IMG/VR virus record: IMGVR_UViG_3300013285_000532
Span: 1 to 28,537 of that record
Strand: one strand, 5' to 3'
Length of the DNA: 28,537 nucleotides
From: a virus
Below are positions 1-8,356 of this stretch, one piece after another (position 1 is the stretch's first letter; every line of letters starts with the position of its first letter). The notes beneath the pieces were generated by a model, which was given only the letters and a program-made list of their open reading frames with translations, was not told where the DNA came from and searched no databases. The translations under genes were made by a program, and so were the position numbers.

Positions 1-1
1 C

Positions 2-202
2 AAAGCCAACGATCAGTTTGCTATAGGAAAATCAAGTTCAATGAATAGTTACGGATCGCTTTATAAGCATATAAAGGATTACAATGACGGAGGACTACCG
101 TTTCACCCCGAGAGTATGGTAGGCCATAATCTAAATAAACACGGTGTACGTTTTGATCGTGGCTGGTTTGAGGCCAGAATTGATCGGGTGCCTGTAGAAT
201 AA
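2..202 (+). CDS. C-terminal part of an unknown phage protein (5' truncated by window edge)
   Basis: An open frame enters from the left edge and runs 66 codons to a TAA at 200-202. The visible residues include HPESMVGHNLNKHG and a C-terminal stretch rich in Arg, Asp and aromatic residues (FDRGWFEARIDRVPVE). I do not recognise the family. It converges on the minus-strand gene at 237-593, with a 9-bp inverted repeat between them. The frame is supported by absence of stops and by tight packing against that hairpin; the product is unknown. Confidence 0.6.
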   Translation, partial: KANDQFAIGKSSSMNSYGSLYKHIKDYNDGGLPFHPESMVGHNLNKHGVRFDRGWFEARIDRVPVE

Positions 203-208
203 ACAGCC

Positions 209-235
209 TTGTTCAAGACTGTTTACCTTGAACAA
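209..235. terminator. Hairpin between convergent genes, candidate bidirectional terminator
   Basis: A perfect 9-bp inverted repeat, TTGTTCAAG at 209-217 and CTTGAACAA at 227-235, encloses a 9-base loop. It sits exactly between the stop codons of the convergent genes ending at 202 and 237. The plus-strand side is followed by ATTAGGCTTTCTTTG, which is only moderately T-rich, so termination efficiency is uncertain. Confidence 0.5.
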
Positions 236-236
236 A

Positions 237-593
237 TTAGGCTTTCTTTGTTTTTGCTTTAGTCGGAGTTGCGTTAGTAGTCTTTGCTTTTGATTCTACC
301 TTTGGCTTAGCAACTTTGAGTGTTACGGCTTTAGGCGCACGTGCTTTACGTGGAGCCTTGACAGGTGCAGAAATCTGCATAGGTTCTAAATCAAGAGCAA
401 CAGCAACTGGATCTAAAGTAGTAGCCGCCGGGGTTGCAGGAGCCGCAATAGAGGCTTCTGTTCCGGCTGGTATAACTGGTTCAGCCTTTGTTGATGTTAC
501 AATTGGTTCAACTTTAATTTCATCTTTTTTACGGAAGAAAGCAAAGTAACCAATAACTGCAAGTACAATTGCACCAATAATAATGATTTCCAT
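237..593 (-). CDS. Small single-pass membrane protein with Ala/Pro/Lys-rich tail
   Basis: A 118-aa protein whose first 20 residues form one hydrophobic helix (IIIIGAIVLAVIGYFAFF), followed at once by RKK, which predicts a membrane anchor with the rest in the cytoplasm. Residues 30-118 are low complexity: Ala, Pro, Thr and Lys, with many KAK/PKA steps at the C-terminus, giving a strongly basic, probably disordered tail. The start is supported by AAAGGA 8 bases upstream and a late-type promoter box at 622-629. It is transcribed away from the superoxide dismutase gene. An overlapping 77-codon plus-strand frame is judged a shadow because it lacks a ribosome site. No family is recognised; a basic tail could bind nucleic acid or acidic lipids, but that is inference. 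Confidence 0.75.
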   Translation of the reverse strand: MEIIIIGAIVLAVIGYFAFFRKKDEIKVEPIVTSTKAEPVIPAGTEASIAAPATPAATTLDPVAVALDLEPMQISAPVKAPRKARAPKAVTLKVAKPKVESKAKTTNATPTKAKTKKA

Positions 594-621
594 GATAGGA
601 GTCCTTTCAATTAAGTGTGTA

Positions 622-629
622 TATTTATG
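622..629 (-). promoter_or_regulatory. T4-late-like promoter box (CATAAATA) for the 237-593 gene
   Basis: On the minus strand the sequence reads CATAAATA, 7 of 8 matches to the T4 late consensus TATAAATA. The expected start is about 6 bases downstream, near 616, leaving a leader of about 23 bases that contains the AAAGGA ribosome site. The same box occurs before four other genes in the window. Confidence 0.5.
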
Positions 630-658
630 ATACAGAGGTTTTATAGGTAAATATTTCT

Positions 659-1219
659 ATGTATAACTTTATCAAACGTGTTATCCAAGAAGGAAAAGAT
701 CACGGGCCACTCAAACAAATTTCACTAAACTACGATCAAGATAGTTTAGGGAAAAGCCTTAGTCAGGCCAGTATGGATTATCATTTTGGTAAACTGTATA
801 AAGGCTATGTCGACCGTTACAATAAAGGTGAAGGCGATTTAGACTTTAACGAAGCAGGTGCATTCTTACATAGCATTTACTACGGTCAATTTAAACCATA
901 CGAATCAAACAATAAACCCACCGAAACCTCGGCAGAGTTTATTGAAAAACATCACAAATCCTGGGATAAATTTAAAAAATCCTTCGAAGAAACTGCAATG
1001 AAGATACAGGGCAGTGGCTGGGCCTATCTTGCTAAAGACGGCAAAATCAAAACAATTACCAATCACGAAATTAAAAATGACATTGTACTACTAATAGACT
1101 GGTGGGAACATGCATGGGCATTAGACTATCAAGCAGACAAAGCCGGTTATTTGGCCAATCAATGGAAGATCATTGACTGGGATATTATCAACACTCGGCT
1201 TATGCCAATTTCCAAATAA
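659..1219 (+). CDS. sod: Fe/Mn-family superoxide dismutase
   Basis: A 186-aa protein matching Fe/Mn superoxide dismutases, which convert superoxide to oxygen and hydrogen peroxide. The N-terminal helical motif (MDYHFGKLYKGYVDRYN, 39-55), the second motif (AFLHSIYYG, 68-76), the SGWAYL segment (119-124) and the family signature DWWEHAW (147-153) occur in the right order. All four metal ligands are present: H42, H71, D147, H151. The gating tyrosine is Y50. Second-shell positions differ from common enzymes: the histidine four residues after the first ligand is L46, the Gln of Fe enzymes is G67, and the Gln of Mn enzymes is H136, as I recall for mycobacterial and archaeal Fe enzymes. No signal peptide is seen. 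The ribosome site is weak; a TAAATA core at 648-653 lies just before the ATG. Metal choice cannot be fixed from sequence. Family assignment is firm. Confidence 0.88.
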   Translation: MYNFIKRVIQEGKDHGPLKQISLNYDQDSLGKSLSQASMDYHFGKLYKGYVDRYNKGEGDLDFNEAGAFLHSIYYGQFKPYESNNKPTETSAEFIEKHHKSWDKFKKSFEETAMKIQGSGWAYLAKDGKIKTITNHEIKNDIVLLIDWWEHAWALDYQADKAGYLANQWKIIDWDIINTRLMPISK

Positions 1220-1222
1220 ATA
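1215..1222 (+). promoter_or_regulatory. Possible upstream late-type box (AATAAATA)
   Basis: AATAAATA lies just over the end of the superoxide dismutase gene, about 70 bases upstream of the large fibre gene. It matches the late core, but a second, better-placed copy at 1266-1273 probably serves the gene. It may be a tandem promoter or chance AT-rich sequence. Confidence 0.3.
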
Positions 1223-1265
1223 CTTATTAAGCGACATTTGCTAATAACATAGCAGTTTAAGCCAG

Positions 1266-1273
1266 AATAAATA
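1266..1273 (+). promoter_or_regulatory. T4-late-like promoter box for the structural operon
   Basis: AATAAATA keeps the ATAAATA core of T4 late promoters. A start about 6 bases downstream (near 1279) gives a leader of about 12 bases holding the GAGGAAA ribosome site for the ATG at 1292. This spacing matches the boxes at 17592, 23300 and 26703. Confidence 0.55.
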
Positions 1274-1301
1274 TGGCTACTAGAGGAAATTATGGCTACT
1301 A
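1273..1301 (+). repeat. Duplicated start-codon segment ATGGCTACTA
   Basis: The 10-base string ATGGCTACTA occurs at 1273-1282 and again at 1292-1301, where it is the start of the 2146-aa gene. The two copies are 19 bases apart and flank GAGGAAATT, the ribosome site of the second copy. The first ATG opens a 9-codon out-of-frame mini-ORF that ends at 1302. The predicted transcript would start after the first ATG, so the first copy is probably untranslated. Confidence 0.6.
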
Positions 1302-4300
1302 ATCAACAACTGATCAACATCGGAAGTCAACCAAATGACGGGACTGGCGACAGCATTTACACCGCCTTTCAAAAGGTAAATCAGAACTTTACTGACGTTT
1401 ATAATCTATTAGGATTCGGAGCCAGTTTTAGTTTTCTACGTTTAAAAGAAGCACCAACAAGTTTAACTCCTGGAGCAATTTTAGGTGTTAATCAATACGG
1501 TACAAAGATACAAAACGTAACTTTATATGCTAGTACCGGTATTAGTTTAGTAACCAGTGCTACCGGTATTGTAATTGGCAATTCAGCCAGCAGTCTTAAA
1601 TCTGATACTGCACCTACTTTAGCGGGTGACTTAGATGCACAAGGCACATTTAACCTTGTAAACATCTATCCAGGTGCTCCAAATTCTGATTACGATGCCA
1701 CACCCCGTCGTTGGATTTATGAGAATTTTGTTTCCCGCACTGGCTACATGGTAACTGGTACCAACAAGATTTCATCTAGCACAATTAAAGAAAATATTGA
1801 ATTAATAAAGTATCCTCCTACTAGTTCTACGCATATTGTCAATAAGCAATATGCTGATACAAAAATTGGTCTAGCAGGTATTGATACCATTGACGAATAT
1901 ACAGGAATGGCCAACTCTGTATTTGGTACTATGACTGGTGCTTTATATCTATTTAGAGATCCTGTCGAAACTGATCATCCTAGTCAGGCTGCAACCAAAC
2001 ATTATGTAGATAATTCTAGTTTTATAAGTCCTGTCAACTATTATGTTTCATTAGGTGGTGATGATTTACAATTAAGTAATCCAGTTTTCAAAAGAGGTCG
2101 TGGACCGGCCTATGCGTTTAAAACTATTAATAGAGCCGCTCAGGCCGCAGAACAGTTTATTGAAGCCAGTGAAATTGTCTTAGGACCTTACAAAAAAACC
2201 ATAACCTATAATAACACTATATTCAATGCCACAATAGGTACAGTAGGTGCATCACCTATCCTAGATGCTACCTTGTTTGGTGTTAGACTTACTTTGCTAG
2301 GTGTAGGTAATAACGGTTCAGATCCTTACACCAACAGTAGTATTTTTCCTGGACTATATGTAATAGGAGACGAAAGTCTTGCTGTGGGTAAAATTGAAGC
2401 AGTCAATGTAGTAGGCCAAGACGAAATATATGACATAGTTCCTATCGATTATGCTCAAACATATAATGTAAGAATTACGCCAGATTCGACTAATACAGTT
2501 ACTACGTTTGCGTTTGCACCGAGTTCATTGAATGAAGTACAAAATTTCTGGATAGGTTATAAATTTACTGTATCCAACGGCTCGGGTAATATATTAAGTT
2601 ATGGATATATTACTGACGTCGGTGATTCAATTGACGGCTCTGGAAATCTTGTTAACTATGTTACAGTTGATTTTTCTAAAGGTGTTAAATTAACCAGCAC
2701 TAATACTATAGACGGCGACAAGTGGCATGTATTTGCCGGAGATTTTAAGACAAATGAACAGTTGCAATTTGGCCAAAGAGAACAGCGTAATCAATGTTCT
2801 ATCTTTTTAGAGTCAGGGGACCACGAGGATCAATACCCTATCAGACTAGCAGATAATGTATCTATTCGAGGAGACGAATTTAGACGAAGCGTAGTAAGGC
2901 CTGGAGTGGTACAAGGTACACGTAAACCCAGTATCTCATCAAGCAAGTGGGCCAACCTATATTTTTTCAGAGATACACAGATAGATGGATTCTTAACTGC
3001 ACAACTTAACACCTCAACAAATTATGCACCATCGGGTGCCAAAATTAAGATAAGTGCATTGACGAATGATGCCATCACACGAGTAGTAACAGTTTCATTA
3101 TTCGATGGTAGTAGTAATCCACTTACAGCATCAAATAGTTTTATAGGCAAAGTATTTACATTAGGCGGAGGACTATTAGGCAATGGTGTTATAACCTCTG
3201 TTAATGCTAATTCGTTCTCTGTTATACTTGCTCAGAACACAAACTTTATTCAACAGATTGAAAATTATACAGTTGGCAATTTTGTTAATTCTGGCAATTG
3301 GTCTATCTATAGTCCGATCAACTATGGGTATCATTATCTAAGAGATGCTAGCAGATCTATCAATATTTTAAGCACAGTTACTAATGGAGGTGGCCTAAAC
3401 AACTCCTCTGGACTACTGTTAGAAAATAAAGCATTTATACAGGACCAAACAGTTAACTATATCCGCCAGACTTATCCGGGAGCGGTCTATATTACGGCCA
3501 CCGTCAAAACAGAGATAGGACAAATAGTAGATGCAGTGGCACACGACATGCAATATGGTGCTAATAACTGGACAATTAATATTGCCGATCAGTACAAAAA
3601 TATATCTATACTGAATACTGCCGTAAACTATATCAACGTAATCGGCCAGTTGATAATTCAAAATACTTCTGTAACTCCTATTGGGCAAACGTCTCCGCAG
3701 ATGTTTGATGCCGCGCTGACTGCAGAATCAATCGCTCCGGCAGTGCTCTCAGACCTAACACAGGCCTGTGTAAAAATTATCAATAATGATCCTGCATTTA
3801 ATCCTCCTAAGTATAACGATCAATTAGATGTATTCTTGATGAATGATGCTACTATGCTACGTTATATTAGCGGGCAGGGGCATGGTGGATTTATGAAAGT
3901 TCTAGATCCCGCAGGTCAAATCAAAGCCAAGTCTCCTTATACTCAAACTGCAAGTTCGTTCAGTAAGAGTTATAACAGGCATGTTTTCAGTGGTGGTATA
4001 TTTGTAGACGGCTTTGCAGGAAATATAAAGGCGACACCTAGTTCAATATCTAACAACTCAAATAATTTTCCAGTAAAAATTAATATTACTGCTCCTGGCG
4101 GATTAGGTAGACCTGCTCTGACTACAAGTACAGCAGTGATGTACGAACAACCTCAGACTCCTTGCTTCTTTGTCCAAAATGGTATAACCTACGAAGTAGA
4201 CTTCATCAGTAATTATAGTCCTGCTAACGGAACAGGAGTACTGAATCTTAACCCGCTTAGAGCAGGCGGGGTATATTCTGTAACTTCTATTACGGCCACT

Positions 4301-7300
4301 GGATTTAAGACCAGTGCAGGCAATTTAACTATACCTGTCAGATTTAGTAATCCTACACTTGCAGGCGGACTGTCAGCCACAGGTACAGCAGTAGTCAATG
4401 CTAGCGGACAAATTTCTAGTATTAGTATTGCTTTTCCAGGAAGCGGATATGTTAACGGGGCATCGATACAGGGTACAAAAGACTGTCCATTGGTTATCAT
4501 TGGAGGGGCTCGTCTTAACTGGTCTATTAATAATGCAGGTGCTATTTCTGGTTATAACATTATAGAAGGCGGGCAAGGATATGCGGTTGGCACACAAATC
4601 AATTTTCCAATACAAGGAAATGGTTCGGCGGCAACAGCCACTGTCAACGGTGTTGATGCTAATGGTGCAATAACTTCTATCAGTATCGGTTCGGGAGGTA
4701 GCGGATATATATCCGATCCTGCCGTTACATTTGGTGCCAGTTTAGCCTATACGGTAACTGTAAAACCCGGATTTATTACAACTGCTAACTATCCTTTACC
4801 TAGTAATGTTACTTTAGTAACTGCCGGTAATCGAAGTATGTTGGCTAATGACTATACACAGATAAACGATTTAGGCTATGGAGTGTTTGTTACTAATGGT
4901 GGATTGATGGAAAACGTTTCCATGTTTACCTACTACTGCTATACATCCTACTATGCTCTAAACGGCGCTATTGTAAGAACTATAACTGGATCTACTTCAT
5001 ACGGAACATATGGTCTTGTATCTGAAGGTAATGACCCTTATGAAGTCCCAGTAGCAGTAAGAAACAAGTATGCAATGAGCCAAATTGGTACTGTTAATGC
5101 TATAGGAACATATAGCAATACTGTAAATGCCGCAACTATATATGTTGGAAATTTAAGTTATGCACCACTTAGCCAGAGTCAATTAGAAATAAATCACAAC
5201 GGTGAATACAGACTTTATAATGTTAATAGTGCTGTGCAGGATCCAATTACTTCAGGTTTGTACAACCTCAGCATAGATGACGGGGCTGGAAAGGGTTTAT
5301 TTGATGCTGTACCAAACGGCGCAAAAGTTACCCTAAGACAGTACTATAATCAGACCTTACTAGATCTAAATGCCACTACGCTTACTAGACCTAGCACTGT
5401 CCTTACCTATAACGAAGATCCAAATTATGTTTATAGAATATTACAGTATTCAGATCTAGGGGGTGATACTGCACTAGCACAAGGAAGCACACCATACAAT
5501 TATATTGTGCTTACTCCTTATAATCAAAGCGGACTTTATAAACAAGGTTTAGGTAAAATAGCATTTACCAATACAGGAACTGGTTATACACCAGCCGCTC
5601 ATATCACCGCAGTTATTCCTGCTCCTTCTAATGCCAGCCAAACTGCGGTTGTTACTTCAAGTTCATTGGCAACCAGTTTGATACAGGTAGGCAGTGCATC
5701 AGGAACAATCCATGTAGGTTCGAGAGTAACAATCACAGGTGCCGATCCCGGTGGTGTTCCAACTTATGTTACATGGGTTAATTCGGCTAAAACATTAGTA
5801 AGAGTAAGCAATTCTACTAATTGGTCTAGCGGTAATACATTAACATTTACAAATATACAGGCGGCTGGTTACGGTGTAGCAAATGCTAATGGCAACATTG
5901 ATACATTAGTGTTGACAGAACCCGGAGTTGGTTACGACACCACATCACCAATTACAATTACTTTTGCAACTGGGGCGGCATCTGCTACTGCTTATGTCAC
6001 AGGTATAGTAGGAAGCAAAACTATAAAAGTTATAGATATTTCATCAACTGACAAGGCTAGAATTGCCGCAGGTACAATTTATACATTTGCTTGGGAAGGA
6101 GACATTTATAAAATAACTGGTTACAATTCTACAAGTGTTACCGGTAATGCCTGGGCAGAAGTGACGTTTGAAAGATATAGTGATGCTAGCGCCTTACAAT
6201 ATGAAATTGGGGGGCAATCTTTAAAAGCAGGTATTATAGGTAATCAGATAGGTGGAATTACATCGAGAATATCAACGCTAAGGGCTACTTCGCATGATAT
6301 GATCAATGTGGGAACAGGCGGTTATGCAGACAGCAAGTATCCTAATGATTTATATGGACCTCCCTTAAATGCACCTAATTCAGCACGTGAAGTGCTACAA
6401 GTAGGCAAGGGTCGTGTATACTTTGTAACAACCGATCAGGACGGTAATTTCAAAGTCGGTAGTTACTTCCAGGTTGACCAAGGTCGTGGTACTGTAAGTA
6501 TCAGTGCTCCTATTAGTTTAACCAACGTAGATGGACTAAGTTTCAAACGTGGACAAACTCTTGTTCAAGTATTCAGTGTCGACGGAACAATGTCCAACCA
6601 ATCAAACAATTCAGTTCCTACAGAAGGAGCAATTGTATCATATGTCGATAGTCGTTTGGGATTAAACAAAAATAATACTACCGTAGGCATTGTTCCAATT
6701 GGATCTGGTTTCTTAGACTTAGGTGGTGCCCGCGGTATGGCGGCAAACCTAAACATGAATAGTTATACCATTAACAATGTTCATAGTCCAAGTGCTACTA
6801 CAGATGCCGCCAACAAAGCATACACCGATACAAAACTAAGTCGTCAAGGTACTCTTGATACTATAGGTGCTAGTGCAGGCACAATCAGTGGCCCAATTAA
6901 GACTAACGAAATTACACCAAACGTAGACAATGCATCTTGGTTAGGTACTAGTTCTTACCGATGGAGTAATATTGCTACAGTCGATTTATCAGTTGGCGGA
7001 ACCTTTGAATTAACTTCAACTACCGATTCCACAAATACCACATCAGGTGCATTAAAAGTTGCAGGTGGGGTAGGCATTGGCAAATCATTATATGCCGACA
7101 AAGTATTTGATAACAACGTACGAGTTATCAGTACAGTAACAGCAGGTACAGGAGTTAGCGGCGGCGGCAGTGGCCCGTCTATTACAATCAGTATTGGTCA
7201 AGATGTAGCAAATTCTGCAAGTCCAACATTTGCAGGAATTACTGTTCCGTCTATTACTAAATCAGGAACTAACGGTACCGGAGATATAGGTGCCACAGGA

Positions 7301-7732
7301 AACAGATTTGGTACTGTATGGGCAACAACATTTAGTGGTACATCAAATCAAGCACAATATGCTGACTTGGCAGAGAAATATATGCCTGACCGCGAATATG
7401 AACCAGGAACTGTATTAGTGTTTGGCGGTGATGCAGAAGTAACAATGGCTAAGTCTTATATGGATACAAGAATAGCAGGGGTTGTTTCTACTCACCCTGC
7501 TTACATGATGAATTCAGCGTTAGAAGGCGGAGTATATGTTGCGTTAACAGGTCGTGTTCCATGCAAGGTAACAGGTAAAATCCGTAAGGGTGATATGTTA
7601 GTTGCCGCAGGAGCACTAGGAGTAGCAACAGCCAGTGACGATCCTAAGATGGGATCAGTCATAGGTAAGGCTCTCGAAAACTATGATAGCCACGATATAG
7701 GCGTTATAGAAGTCGTAGTAGGGAGAATCTAA
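1292..7732 (+). CDS. Giant tail-fibre / virion structural protein (2146 aa)
   Basis: This resembles the very long structural proteins of marine T4-like phages. Residues 1-40 carry the module NIGSQPNDGTGDSIYTAFQK...NFTDVY, shared with the next gene. Around 245-290 is a GRGPAYAFKTINRAAQAAEQ segment, and around 500-540 a beta-helix-like region (LADNVSIRGDEFRRSVVRPG). Residues about 1040-1150 and 1420-1570 hold at least five GxGY repeats (for example PGSGYVNG, GGSGYISDP, PGVGYDTT). Near 1200-1260 is a segment ending GLVSEGNDPYEVP. The last 130 residues (AEKYMPDREYEPGTVLVFGG to the end) form a compact domain found at the C-terminus of many phage fibre proteins, possibly related to self-cleaving chaperone domains (inference). 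GAGGAAA precedes the ATG. A receptor-binding or baseplate-associated role is likely; the exact position in the virion is unknown. Confidence 0.85.
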   Translation: MATNQQLINIGSQPNDGTGDSIYTAFQKVNQNFTDVYNLLGFGASFSFLRLKEAPTSLTPGAILGVNQYGTKIQNVTLYASTGISLVTSATGIVIGNSASSLKSDTAPTLAGDLDAQGTFNLVNIYPGAPNSDYDATPRRWIYENFVSRTGYMVTGTNKISSSTIKENIELIKYPPTSSTHIVNKQYADTKIGLAGIDTIDEYTGMANSVFGTMTGALYLFRDPVETDHPSQAATKHYVDNSSFISPVNYYVSLGGDDLQLSNPVFKRGRGPAYAFKTINRAAQAAEQFIEASEIVLGPYKKTITYNNTIFNATIGTVGASPILDATLFGVRLTLLGVGNNGSDPYTNSSIFPGLYVIGDESLAVGKIEAVNVVGQDEIYDIVPIDYAQTYNVRITPDSTNTVTTFAFAPSSLNEVQNFWIGYKFTVSNGSGNILSYGYITDVGDSIDGSGNLVNYVTVDFSKGVKLTSTNTIDGDKWHVFAGDFKTNEQLQFGQREQRNQCSIFLESGDHEDQYPIRLADNVSIRGDEFRRSVVRPGVVQGTRKPSISSSKWANLYFFRDTQIDGFLTAQLNTSTNYAPSGAKIKISALTNDAITRVVTVSLFDGSSNPLTASNSFIGKVFTLGGGLLGNGVITSVNANSFSVILAQNTNFIQQIENYTVGNFVNSGNWSIYSPINYGYHYLRDASRSINILSTVTNGGGLNNSSGLLLENKAFIQDQTVNYIRQTYPGAVYITATVKTEIGQIVDAVAHDMQYGANNWTINIADQYKNISILNTAVNYINVIGQLIIQNTSVTPIGQTSPQMFDAALTAESIAPAVLSDLTQACVKIINNDPAFNPPKYNDQLDVFLMNDATMLRYISGQGHGGFMKVLDPAGQIKAKSPYTQTASSFSKSYNRHVFSGGIFVDGFAGNIKATPSSISNNSNNFPVKINITAPGGLGRPALTTSTAVMYEQPQTPCFFVQNGITYEVDFISNYSPANGTGVLNLNPLRAGGVYSVTSITATGFKTSAGNLTIPVRFSNPTLAGGLSATGTAVVNASGQISSISIAFPGSGYVNGASIQGTKDCPLVIIGGARLNWSINNAGAISGYNIIEGGQGYAVGTQINFPIQGNGSAATATVNGVDANGAITSISIGSGGSGYISDPAVTFGASLAYTVTVKPGFITTANYPLPSNVTLVTAGNRSMLANDYTQINDLGYGVFVTNGGLMENVSMFTYYCYTSYYALNGAIVRTITGSTSYGTYGLVSEGNDPYEVPVAVRNKYAMSQIGTVNAIGTYSNTVNAATIYVGNLSYAPLSQSQLEINHNGEYRLYNVNSAVQDPITSGLYNLSIDDGAGKGLFDAVPNGAKVTLRQYYNQTLLDLNATTLTRPSTVLTYNEDPNYVYRILQYSDLGGDTALAQGSTPYNYIVLTPYNQSGLYKQGLGKIAFTNTGTGYTPAAHITAVIPAPSNASQTAVVTSSSLATSLIQVGSASGTIHVGSRVTITGADPGGVPTYVTWVNSAKTLVRVSNSTNWSSGNTLTFTNIQAAGYGVANANGNIDTLVLTEPGVGYDTTSPITITFATGAASATAYVTGIVGSKTIKVIDISSTDKARIAAGTIYTFAWEGDIYKITGYNSTSVTGNAWAEVTFERYSDASALQYEIGGQSLKAGIIGNQIGGITSRISTLRATSHDMINVGTGGYADSKYPNDLYGPPLNAPNSAREVLQVGKGRVYFVTTDQDGNFKVGSYFQVDQGRGTVSISAPISLTNVDGLSFKRGQTLVQVFSVDGTMSNQSNNSVPTEGAIVSYVDSRLGLNKNNTTVGIVPIGSGFLDLGGARGMAANLNMNSYTINNVHSPSATTDAANKAYTDTKLSRQGTLDTIGASAGTISGPIKTNEITPNVDNASWLGTSSYRWSNIATVDLSVGGTFELTSTTDSTNTTSGALKVAGGVGIGKSLYADKVFDNNVRVISTVTAGTGVSGGGSGPSITISIGQDVANSASPTFAGITVPSITKSGTNGTGDIGATGNRFGTVWATTFSGTSNQAQYADLAEKYMPDREYEPGTVLVFGGDAEVTMAKSYMDTRIAGVVSTHPAYMMNSALEGGVYVALTGRVPCKVTGKIRKGDMLVAAGALGVATASDDPKMGSVIGKALENYDSHDIGVIEVVVGRI

Positions 7733-8355
7733 TGGCATTACTTTATATCAACACAGGTACATCATCAAACAAAGGCGACGGGGATACACTCCGTGTTGCT
7801 TTTACTAAAATCAACAGGATGTTCAGTGAACTGTACTCAACATTAATTCCGTCAGTTGCAACTGCTAGTACAGCAGGTATAGTTAAGCCAGGTCTTGGAC
7901 TAAGTGTAGGCGGGGACGGAACATTAAATGTCACAGGCGATGCAACTACATCAACAGTGACAATATTAGACAATCACGGTATTGCTCGTGTTGACATTGT
8001 TTCATTTGCTGGAACAGCAACATTGTCTAGCAATAAAGTTACACCTACTCCATTGTTTACATTTGATAAAACAAAATATCAAAGTGCTAGTATCGATATT
8101 TTTGCCACAGATGTAACAGCAAACACTCAAGATATGGCAAGTGGTTATACGGTGTCGTGGTGGGGGAATAGTGCTAAAATTATAGGTAATGGATTGATTT
8201 GTATGAACAATCAAGGACGCACTAATAATGCCACTTGGGACTTGACCAGCGCTACTGTTACAGCCACAGCAGTGACAGTATTAGCATATAATGTGTCAAC
8301 ATCGACCAGCCATATAATTAACTGGAAAGCCAAAGTAAGTTTATTTAGGATCTAA
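7732..8355 (+). CDS. Short tail-fibre-type structural protein
   Basis: A 207-aa protein whose N-terminus (YINTGTSSNKGDGDTLRVAF, then TKINRMFSELY) repeats the attachment-like module of the preceding giant protein: an IN-G start, a GDGD turn, then AF-K-N and a final L/VY. After a Gly/Thr-rich stretch (residues 40-75), residues about 80-207 look like a small beta-rich domain containing VSWWGNSAKIIG and NNQGRTNNATWDL. Its ATG shares one base with the TAA of the upstream gene, and GGGAGA lies 5 bases before the start, so translation is probably coupled. It may bind the same virion site as the giant protein, as a short spike or fibre. The C-terminal fold is not recognised. Confidence 0.75.
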   Translation: MALLYINTGTSSNKGDGDTLRVAFTKINRMFSELYSTLIPSVATASTAGIVKPGLGLSVGGDGTLNVTGDATTSTVTILDNHGIARVDIVSFAGTATLSSNKVTPTPLFTFDKTKYQSASIDIFATDVTANTQDMASGYTVSWWGNSAKIIGNGLICMNNQGRTNNATWDLTSATVTATAVTVLAYNVSTSTSHIINWKAKVSLFRI

Positions 8356-8356
8356 T

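Noticed and set aside
316-549. 77-codon plus-strand frame opposite the small membrane-protein gene
   Set aside because: It has no ribosome site, is fully contained in the antisense of a gene with AAAGGA, a late-type promoter and a clear membrane helix, and its Ala/Gly-rich product mirrors the repetitive codons of that gene.
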